From NCBI RefSeq assembly GCF_032854445.1, contig NC_088304.1, forward strand, positions 6,337,704 to 6,401,703: a DNA stretch of 64,000 nucleotides, written 5' to 3'. The position numbers were made by a program, and so were the translations under genes. Positions 55,523 to 64,000 of this stretch are shown piece by piece. The stretch comes from Liolophura sinensis (Eukaryota; Mollusca; Polyplacophora; Chitonida; Chitonidae). Below the pieces are notes generated by a model. That model saw only the letters and a list, made by a program, of their open reading frames with translations. It was not told the origin of the DNA and ran no database searches. How positions within the stretch are numbered: the first letter of the stretch is position 1; each line of letters begins with the position of its first letter.

Positions 55523-56295
55523 GGCAATTTTACTGGTTTTAACATATAAGTGGCCTTTTTTATATTAAGAGAAGAATTTTAATTTACGTTAGATTATGAA
55601 AACTAATTAACTGAGTAAGTACAGGTCGGTCAGATGTCAGTGTATCGTTGAATGGGTGGGCGGACTGTCAAGTGCCTTCGACATTTTTCAACACTGAGAC
55701 AGAGATATAAATATGTCAGCATTGAGAGTGGCGTGCTACAGGACGGCAAGGGGATTATATTACCAAGACTAGACGTAAAGGTGGATCGGTATTTCGTACA
55801 ATCACATTCCCTTTGGATAAGTTTAATGCTTAATGCTGTCAACCTGTAAATTGATAAGGCGTACAGCTGGGATCTGCCAGGTTTCCTCTCGCCATGATGC
55901 TGGCCCCCGTCGTACAAGTGAAATATTCTACGTAAGGCGTCAAACACCAATCAGATAAATAACTAAATATATATAGGTACCTGAAACAAACTTAAGACGT
56001 CAACCGAACGTCAAGAAAAGCATGTCAGAGGCGCAGCGTCACATTTTCCTTATCTTCATTATTTTTTGTTTTGCAAAAAAATTTGTTTTGTAATATTTGG
56101 TTAATCCTATTCAGAGCATACAGAGCTTGTGAGTATAAATGTTACACAGAGAAACCGTTTTTATGCGTTGTCTTGAAATAACAGAACGATTGAGCTGGGA
56201 AGGGGTAGTGAAAGACGCTGTTAAGGTCACAGTTCTTAAAAAGTGAGCACGAAGAGAAGAGATGAAACGCGCTTAATCATATTTCATTTTAATGG
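55523..56295. other. Spacer between the inverted arms, with a SINE fragment
   Basis: About 773 bp. A SINE 3' part lies at 55866-55972. The other content is AT-rich without recognised features. Confidence 0.6.
55866..55972 (+). mobile_element. AATA-tailed SINE 3' part
   Basis: GGTTTCCTCTCGCCATGATG, GTCGTACAAGTGAAATATTC and CAAACACCAATCAGATAAAT; six bases of the GAGTACGG block are deleted. Confidence 0.85.
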
Positions 56296-56742
56296 TAATA
56301 TTTCCTTTTTGACCTGGAAGTTCTCCTCATAGCGATTCAATGACTTCTGCCTCCGCCTATGTCACCTTAAGCTCAGAGGAATTTATCCCCTGAGGGCTTG
56401 AGGAAGGCCCTTTAGACATCCCAGTAAAATTATTGAGATACTAGAAAATCTCTGAATATGAGTTATGCAATATATCAGGTATTCGATATCAGACATATTA
56501 GATACCACACATTCGATATACTGACGTACAGCTTGACACACTGAGATACAGACTGACAACCTGACATACAGCCTGACACGCAGATGTACAGCCACACACA
56601 CACATATACAGCTTGACACACACATATACAGCCTGACAAACTGAGATACATCCTGACACACTGACAAACAGCCTGGCACAATAACCAACAGCCTAACACA
56701 ATGACATACAGCATGACACGCCAACACACAGCCTGACATATT
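56296..56742 (-). repeat. Right arm of the ~448-bp inverted duplication
   Basis: Inverted copy of 55075-55522 with only scattered substitutions and very few indels (447 versus 448 bp). It is bracketed by CATATTTC(A/G)TTTTAATGGTA at 56278-56297 and 56737-56756, 19 of 20 identical, which looks like a duplication made when this arm was inserted. Confidence 0.93.
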
Positions 56743-56756
56743 TCGTTTTAATGGTA

Positions 56757-57671
56757 TTTGATATATTTTATTGCCTGCTATTTAGTTGAGTTGCTAACTT
56801 CAGTAAAGATGACCAGTTACACTACACAGGTGGAAAAAACCTATAATATTCAATAGCTTGAATGAAATCGTTATCCTTCACACAAACCAGACAGCATTTG
56901 GTAGTTTCGAACCCGCGATCGCTTTGGTGAAAGGCTCTTTTGAATCGACCAACTGCGGCATTTGCCAATTTGACTCTTGTAATAGGTAATTTTATGCGAC
57001 ATAAAAGACACCCGTGTGAAAAAAGATAATACTGGATGGAGGCAGTACGTGTCTTCTTACTCCAGCTCATTCTCACTGGTCCACACTACTCTCTTAGTTG
57101 TGTATATTCATCAAATTTTCATCATCACACGTACAACCACAAAGGGCAAACTTGCCACGTGCAAAGCAACACACATCATGCAGCCTACAGCTTGGAAAAG
57201 CCTTACAACAAACATTTGTTTTCCACCATGTCTTGAAAAACAAATATTCATTTGATCAACATTTGATTACCTGCTTACAAATCGCCAATGGCAGCATAGT
57301 CTACTAATGCTTTAACTCTGGGTCAAATACCTTTTCCAAAAGAAACATTCACATAATGCTCTTTTTCAGGAGCTCTTCTCGAGATATTTTCCTGGATACG
57401 GATACACAAAGACCATTCAATACACAGCCCACCAACCAACCAATCTACGGCCCTGATATATACATACAGTGGAATAGTTCAGAGTGTGACGCTTAAATAA
57501 CCTTCTATCAACCAATCATTATTCTGTAAATGTCTTAATCATCTATTAATCAGTTAAATTAATCAACTAAAACACGATGCGTTTTTCTACGTCCACAGCA
57601 AATGAAACTATTAATTACTATCTATATTGATACACTGAGTATACTTTTGACATTTACATGCCTGATGAATA
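56757..57671. other. Intergenic, nothing recognised
   Basis: Three overlapping + frames (57016-57307) show no recognised domain. Confidence 0.5.
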
Positions 57672-57765
57672 GTTTTATTGATTGATTTATTTATCTGACT
57701 GCTGTTTGACTCAAGAATATTTTAGATACACGGCGGCGGTCAGCATTAACATGAGATGAACCTGA
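57672..57765 (-). repeat. AATA-tailed SINE 3' part
   Basis: On +, TTGATTTATTTATCTGACTG, GACTCAAGAATATTTTAGAT and CACGGCGGCGGTCAGCATTA, an inverted 3' end with a short deletion. Confidence 0.8.
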
Positions 57766-58565
57766 ATAGATTTTGCGTACCGCTTTTCGGCAGTTGTCAT
57801 TACGCCAAACTCCCCCCCCCCCCACCTCTTTCCCGACATTCTTCTATCCTCAACACCCTCGACACCCAGCAATCACTCATTTCCCGAATGGTGAAACGAG
57901 ATATCAGTGATATGGAGTCCTAATTCGAACCAATTTCCATATCGGCACAATCTTTGTGTATCAGCATAATGCTTGTGGGTTATCATTTCCGTCTGACTGA
58001 CCACAGGATCGGGGTCAATATACACGTCTCATATACCTGCGAAATTCAGGAAACACAGATAGTATCAACTTAACCCCAAAACAGTGTTATCACGAAAATA
58101 CCTGCATGGCTTCTTTGAACATGTCTAGGTTACAGATTTATAGGTTACCTGGGCTTTCCCCCCAAAAAATCAGGTGAAAAAAGTTCAGCTTCCCGGTTGT
58201 TAGAAAACGTCCTTGAACAAGGTAGCTAAAGATGCTTGGTGTGAATGATCCTTCCGTGACATAAAGCCGATTCATAACATATGTGATAGTATAGCAGTAG
58301 GGGCTCTGGAAGACGTTTATTCATTAACACAAGAGAAAACTGCACATCTATACACAGTAAAATTCATATCATACAGCAAGTGCTGTAGGCGGTTATTGTG
58401 CAGTACAGGGTATTGTTTCACATTTCGTGAAACATAAATTATAATTAAAAGCACTGCACATTTTATTTAATTCTGCTTATGCTATGGTAATAGGGGATGT
58501 GTACTGTGTTTTTTTTTTTGTTTGTTTGTTTTTTCAAAACTTACATAAACAGGTTGGAAATCCAA
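57766..58565. other. Intergenic with a poly-C run
   Basis: A C-run is near 57811-57825 and a T-run near 58509-58535. No coding signal. Confidence 0.55.
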
Positions 58566-58569
58566 AGCT

Positions 58570-58700
58570 AAGGTAAATTTACAGATTTACAGGACAGATT
58601 TCATCGGTTACGTGTGACCATTTGTTGACACAATGTCGTCGCTGCTCTGTTCTGACTTCACTCTTTATGCTGTAATCTTTTATGTCGCTCACCATCCACA
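58570..58700. mobile_element. Foldback/MITE-like element, right arm
   Basis: ACAGATTTCATCGGTTACGT, GTGACCATTTGTTGACACAA and TGTCGTCGCTGCTCTG match the right arm at 3948-4015 closely. A tandem array begins within 40 bp. Confidence 0.65.
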
Positions 58701-58734
58701 CAACCCTGTAAGATGAGTGTGTGCCACTGTGAGG

Positions 58735-59330
58735 CTGCCTCGTCATAAGGGTAGACCGAGTTTGTCCAGGAACGAGCGACTGGGAACCAAAGTAATTAGC
58801 TCGCGAGGCAAATCGAAGTATCTCCCTTAGAGTAGAGGAGATCCAGTGGATTAAATAAAGGGGAACGCTGATATCCTCAATAATAAGGGAGACCGAGTTG
58901 ATTACCTAATGCGGCGACCAAGGCACTTCCAGAATAGTGAGGATGGAGATAATTAGCTAGTAGGGCAGACCAACTAATCTCCATAATAGGGAGGCCCAGT
59001 TGGTTAGCTAATAGGGTCGACGAAGGCACCTCCATAATAGTGGTAATCGAGCTCATTGGCTAAAGTCTCAGACCAAGTAACCTCCATAATAAGGGAGACC
59101 GTGTTGATTACCTAATGTGGCGACCAAGGCACTTCCATAATAGTGAGGATGGAGATAATTAGGTAATAGGGCAGACCAACTAATCTCCATAATAGGGAGG
59201 CCCAGTTGGTTAGCTAACAGTGTCGCCGGAGACACCTCCAAAATAGTGGGAATCGAGATGATTGGCTAACAGGGCAAACGAAGAGGCTTCCATGATAAGG
59301 GAGACAGCGTCGATTAGCTAATATGAATCA
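58735..59330. repeat. ~52-bp repeat in a 206-bp higher-order array
   Basis: Subunits share CC(A/T)CCATAATAGTG..., a GAG(A/T)T segment and ATTAGCTAATAGGGC. Four subunits form a 206-bp block: ATTACCTAAT occurs at 58901 and 59107, and AATAGGGAGGCCCAGTTGG recurs at the same offset. About three blocks are present, the outer ones diverged. Confidence 0.88.
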
Positions 59331-61225
59331 TTCACCTCAGAGAAAGATTTGTGTAACTCATTGGTGTTTCACGTCGTACTGGAACACTGATCACGTGTAA
59401 GAAGGCAGTCAGTCATGTGACTGATGGAGAAAACTGAAGCGCCCTGAGCCAACTGCTACAGTTACATGACAAATCTCCGTAAACAGAGAAACAGTAGGAT
59501 TAGCGAGATTTGGGTCCAAACATTGACATGAATGGTTTAAAGCACAACCCTGTAGCCAGTGAGGGCCGTTCATCAGATTAAATCTCACAGATTGGAAGAT
59601 GTTTGTGAAGAGTGGAAGATATTCATCATTTTGTGCATAGCCATAATCCGAAGGTGGCTTTACTATAGAATACAACTTACACATGCGACATCTTCACATT
59701 ATAATAGCTTAGTTCGGATGTACTATTACTTATATCTACAAGTAATTTATCTGATGGTATTCAAAGATTTGATGGTTGATGTACTGGTCTGAAATAATTA
59801 AAAAAACCAACAACAATAGGAGAGCGATGTTATTCCCACATTCCGAACCGTTGTTTGTAGTACGAACTACAAAGCTTCATCTACTGTATTGTTCACACAT
59901 AATATGAGTAAGAATCATCCACAGATATTTCGACATTTCGTTGTTTGTTTTCGACTTGCGCGTGACGATGTCGCGGTAGGCTTTACATTCATTTAAGCCT
60001 GGGAAAACTTGAGCGTGTTCAATGGAGCGTGAAGCTAACGGTGCTTTAGGTTCGCTGTGGAGACTTTTGATGTAATGCATAGGGTATGATTGATTAACTG
60101 AGTGATTTATGACATGCTTGTTTGCTGGTCTGCTTGCTTACTTGTTTGCTTGATTTTGGTTTAGTTTGTTTCTTCCTTTCCTTGATGGCTTGCTTACTTG
60201 CTTTATTGATTGACTGCTTACTTGCTTGAGTGCTTGCTCGCTGGCTTCATTGAATCATCGACTGACTGACTGACTGATTTTGTATATCGCATTTACTTTA
60301 TTTTTTACTTACTTCTCAGACAGTGAACACCTCTCACGCAAAAACCACTACACCTTGGCAAGCACTCGACAAACCTCCAGACGAATCTAGTCGATTCATT
60401 TGACCAGTATATTGTTTTGTGGTAAGATCTCGACTCCCACCGCTGTCACAACAGGAGTGTAGTTCAATACCTAGCTTGAGCGGGCAATTTTAAAAATTTA
60501 TGACAAGCATGTATGTACACTACACTTGAGAGAGTTCGACAAGGACTTGCCAAAGGTCGGTAGTTTACCCCCCCCCCCCCCCACCCCCCGAAAAAAGAAA
60601 CTGACAGCAGTTGTATAAGTAGAGGTTCGTCAGTAAGACGTTAAAGAGGTCCGAAGTCAGCCATTCAGAAGACAGGTAAACACTCCTTCTATCAATGATT
60701 TTGAATCGTGTTCTCTATATTTTATTTCCTGTCACCACTAATAGTAAAATACAAATGTGATTAAAACCTCCATGAAAAAGAGCAAGCATATGACAATGTA
60801 CTCCAGATTAATCTGGTAGAAAGCTCCCAGTTAAAAAATAAGGACGCGGTTTTTCCCATGTTCTGATTTCTTTATTGAACCCGACTTCCCGGTCAAGGTG
60901 TATGCTTTGTCACGTGAAAAGAAATGTTGACACGCCTTTTCTTCACACAGCATGCACCGTTTGATTGTATACATATGTACAAGTTTGTCAAAGCAAATCT
61001 TCCCGGGGAAGTTTAAATCAGACGTGAGCTTTGTAATCCGAGTAACAACTAGTGGCAGCATATTACCTTCCAGGAGGGCTGTGTTACATTCGTTGTGGAA
61101 ATGTGAAGGTGTTTCTTTTAAAAGTATAAAGGTAAATAGGCTAACCTTGTGTAAATCCCCGGAAAAACACATGGAATGAACAACAGAAACAATTACATGG
61201 CAATTAACGGCTATCACTGGCCCCC
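59331..61225. other. Intergenic with low-complexity tracts
   Basis: A decayed SINE-like TTTCACGTCGTACTGGAACA is near 59370. A GCTTGCTTACTTG/TGACTGACTGAC low-complexity block lies at 60115-60280 and a poly-C run at 60568-60589. The 128-codon - strand frame at 60831-61217 has no recognisable domain and I do not call it a gene. Confidence 0.5.
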
Positions 61226-61229
61226 TTGT

Positions 61230-61440
61230 ATAAAGCGTTGCTCTTGTTTCGGCCTCTTGGCAGTGGGCAGCTGGTTCGAATCTGGTCTTTGCTACAGCTT
61301 GAAGTCAGGAGGTTTATCAGGCTTTCAGCGAACGGCTGTGGTGGTACACAGGCTTATCCCATTTCAGCCATTCATAAGCCTGAATACCGGCGTAAAGTGA
61401 ACCATCTAAGCCAGTGGCTTCCCCTACGAATGGAATAAAC
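61230..61440 (+). repeat. Old tRNA-derived SINE
   Basis: A B-box-like GGTTCGAATCT at about 61272-61282 and a later CCTGAATACCGGCGTAAAGT suggest a tRNA-headed SINE of another or very diverged family. Confidence 0.4.
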
Positions 61441-62049
61441 ACATGCATAACAAAATAAATATAAAATTATACGCATGAGACGTCTTATCTTGTCATACAA
61501 GCGATGAAATGCGACACTATCTTCACAAATCATTAAAGATTACTAAAAATTATGACGTTTGTAACATTAGTATTGAATGACATAGGGTGTCAGTGACTTC
61601 CCGGTATGCTAGCAATGTAAAACATATCTAGGTCATTTTCAAAATATAGGACAATGTAGTCCTTCTCCTTGCGTGATAACATTTCGCCGCTTCCTTCATG
61701 TGTGGAATGTGACATTTTCATATCTATATATATCCACGTGGTTAAGTGAGGCAATTTGCCTGTTACCTGATAATGGGGTTGTGGCTTAATCAGGGACCCG
61801 TATTCTAATATTAGAAGAAAAAATGCTTATGAGCGAAACATTAATGAAACAGATAAATAAGAAAACAAAGTCCCTGAACCGATCATGATTTAAAGTTCTG
61901 TATAACCATGCAGGATGGTAGCATGGGACAGGAAAGAAATATAGCTCAGAAATAAAACAGAGAAAAGATACATGTACACCCACCGATAGGATGGTGCTGT
62001 CATTCCTAACACAAGATCTCCTATATATGCATTTCTGAAGAGACATGAC
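61441..62049. other. Intergenic, nothing recognised
   Basis: No supported features. Confidence 0.5.
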
Positions 62050-62079
62050 CTACATTTTCAGGAACTCATACATGTATAC

Positions 62080-62445
62080 CTGCACCACCTGCACGCTGGC
62101 TTTCTCCATGAATTCCCTCTGGCAAACTCTTGCACCCTGAGCATTTCGATCGTTGGTCTTTCCCATGCCCATGACTTCCCTCTGACAAACCCTGGCACCC
62201 TGAGTGTTTCGATCGTTGGCTTTCTCCATGCCCATGCCTTCCCTCTGGCCAACCCTGACACCCTGAGTGTTTCGATCGTTGGCTTTCTCCATGCCCATGA
62301 CTTCCCTCTGGCAACTCTGGCACCCTGAGTGTTTCGATCGTTGGCTTTCTCCATGCCCATGACTTCCCTCTGGCCAACCCTGACACCCTGAGTGTTTCGA
62401 TCGTTGGCTTTCTGCACGCCATTGACTTCCCTCTGCCAAACTCCG
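62080..62445. repeat. 62-63-bp minisatellite, about 6 copies
   Basis: The unit GTTTCGATCGTTGGCTTTCT is followed by CCATGCCCATGACTTCCCTC and TGGC(A/C)AACCCTGGCACCCTG. Copies are spaced 62 or 63 bp apart and are highly similar. Open frames of 132-165 codons on the - strand are artefacts of the array. Confidence 0.93.
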
Positions 62446-63044
62446 CATACATGCATAAATGAAGCCCCGGTAATATCTGCATATCACCCTCTGTTTTGAC
62501 ATGGTCCGTTACTGACATGGTCCTGACATTACTCAGAAGGTTACTTCGTCTACATGTAATCATGCATGTTGGTAGCTGTAGGGCCTATACTCTTACCCCC
62601 CCCCCCCCCCTCATCTCACCTCACCCCACCCCACCCCACCAGTTCCACTTCCTCAGTTTCCCTTTTGCATACTCACAACTTAATTTATCTCAGGAAATAT
62701 TTAGCAGGTTTTCATTGTGCGCTGCGTGCTTTAATACGTTCCGGTCTGTCCTTTTATAGGTCCGTTCATGCAAATTGTTTTCGTTAATAAACATGGCGTT
62801 AAAATCAAACAAATAAATAACTTCACCTTGGGAGATGTTACCCTCACGGCATTGATATCGCCTATCGTTATCACTAAGCTGTGTTGTGTTCTTAATTGCC
62901 TGGATGTATATATAGAAGTTTTTACAATTAAAAAACTACAGTATATCACGCTCAGCATTATGTAAGGATAAAGAAATCATATGCCTTCAGCAACTGGGCT
63001 GCGGCTGTAGGTTTTTTAGTTGGGGGTAGGGGTGGGGAGGTGAT
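62446..63044. other. Intergenic with a C-rich tract
   Basis: A poly-C run and a CCCCA repeat at 62596-62640. Nothing else is recognised. Confidence 0.6.
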
Positions 63045-63286
63045 ACCGTGGCCGAGATGGATACTCCCATGAGCCTTCCACCAATGCGATCGCTGTGAGT
63101 TCAATTCGAGTTCATGCTGGCTTCCTCCCCGGCCGTACATGGGAATGTCTACTAGCAACCTGCTGGTGGTCGTGGGTTTTTCCCGGGCTCTGTCCGTTTT
63201 CCTCCCACCATAATGCTGGCCGTCCTCGTGTATGTGAAATATTTCTTGCGTACGGCGTAAAACGCAATCAAATAAATAAATAAATT
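63045..63286 (+). mobile_element. AATA-tailed tRNA-derived SINE, near full length
   Basis: GATCGCTGTGAGTTCAATTC carries the B box; then CGGCCGTACATGGGAATGTC, CTGCTGGTGGTCGTGGGTTT, TTTTCCTCCCACCATAATGC, GCGTACGGCGTAAAACGCAA and an (AATA)n tail. The A-box end is altered (GTGGCCGAGATGGATACTCC). The 137-codon - strand frame here is a SINE by-product. Confidence 0.88.
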
Positions 63287-64000
63287 GTTGGTTTGGGCAC
63301 GCGCACGGAATACAGCGGTAGTTCCCCCCACTTCCCCACCCATAAACCTCACCGGTTTCATCGACATACAAACCTCACCGGCTTCATCCACCCATAAACC
63401 CTCTCGGTTTCATCCACCAGTAAACCTGGTCCACCGATCGTTGACAAACGCTTAACACAGACTCTTAACTTTCATAACTGTTTGCTAAATGATCCATTAG
63501 AATGTCCTAATTTCTAACACCACGGGTATGATCAACTGTCATGACAAGGATATTTAGAAATTCAGATGTCCGAAATATCTCCCTCCTCCCATCCCCAGGA
63601 AGTTAATGTAATAGGGCGTGAATTCGGAAGGATTCGAATTGTCATATAAAATTTTATTTAATGCATGTGAAAACCTTTATATGATAAGATCATAATTAGG
63701 TTCGTGCCAAACTTAGGACAACTTTTTAAAGCCTCGAATACGGCTTTATTAGTCAAATATATAAATGAAATTAGCAATATTCATAAAGTGTCCGCGCCGT
63801 TTGTCCATATGTGCATTACTGTTGTGACAATCAAGGGTTATTTTTTCATAATGATTGAGCTAACTTCCAGTAGACATAGCTCCCAGTAAAACCAACATAT
63901 TCATCTTCCTTTGTCCTGAACCAAATCTTGCTTTTTCATGTGTAAAGCCACAAGCTGCGGCGCATCAGCATTTAAAAATGTATCCCACGACAAAGACCAC
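63287..64000. other. Intergenic, with a short ACCTCACCGG repeat
   Basis: CATAAACC(T/C)TC..CGG(T/C)TTCATC recurs about four times at 63340-63430. The rest is AT-rich and featureless to the window edge. Confidence 0.55.

Noticed and set aside
60831-61217. 128-codon - strand frame
   Set aside because: No recognisable domain, no splice or promoter context, and an overlapping + frame of similar quality.
62050-62563. Three overlapping - strand frames of 132-165 codons
   Set aside because: All three frames are open because of a 62-63-bp minisatellite.

Overview
The window is eukaryotic, AT-rich, intron-bearing, gene-poor and very repeat-rich. I read it as animal nuclear DNA from a lophotrochozoan, most likely a mollusc. 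The reasons are two IL-17-type cytokine genes with spliceosomal introns, at least twenty copies or fragments of a tRNA-derived SINE with an (AATA)n tail, a second tRNA-derived SINE with a GAGTGAGTG-type end, a decayed Tc1/mariner transposase, and a very large number of minisatellites. The species cannot be fixed from the sequence alone.

Only two genes are well supported. IL-17-like gene A is on the + strand (exons 13006-13050 and 13380-13925). IL-17-like gene B is on the - strand (exons 33549-33563 and 32501-33031). They point toward each other across about 18.6 kb. Both have a tiny first exon, a phase-0 intron at or before the signal peptide core, and an IL-17 cystine-knot domain. Nine cysteines have identical spacing in the two proteins, so they are clearly paralogues. 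Their promoters also look alike: a CCGGAAGT (ETS-type) element sits 21-25 bp upstream of a TATA-like box, in the direction of transcription, with a TGACGTCA (CRE) palindrome further up. Gene B also has a perfect palindromic kB-type site. Both would make secreted immune or mucosal signalling proteins.

Layout: 1-2.3 kb AT-rich DNA and a 75-bp array; 2.3-8 kb a 170-bp repeat, a 160-bp duplication, foldback elements, and 49-bp, about 70-bp and 56-bp arrays; 8.3-8.8 kb an unassigned ORF over a possible decayed gene fragment; 9.8-10.5 kb a short minisatellite and a SINE; 12.7-14.6 kb gene A; 14.7-19.9 kb a SINE head, an 18-bp array, ATGT microsatellites and a tail-to-tail SINE pair; 22-23.8 kb a foldback half plus a 30-copy 50-bp array; 24.3-29.3 kb SINEs, a dispersed ~500-bp repeat and the Tc1 relic; 29.9-30.7 kb a 32-bp array and a 190-bp foldback; 31.6 kb an exon-like segment; 32.5-34 kb gene B and its promoter; 34-42 kb SINE fragments and intergenic DNA; 42.5-45.2 kb three arrays; 46.8-52 kb SINEs and a 37-bp array; 52.4-56.7 kb a 40-bp array, a 20-bp array and a 448-bp inverted duplication; 58.5-59.3 kb a foldback half plus a higher-order array; 62-63.3 kb a 62-bp array and a SINE.

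Most long open frames here are artefacts of tandem repeats and SINEs and are not annotated as genes. No rRNA, intact tRNA gene, CRISPR, bacterial operon or autonomous intact transposon is visible. Coordinates of repeat edges are read by eye and are good to roughly 10 bp unless a target-site duplication fixes them.
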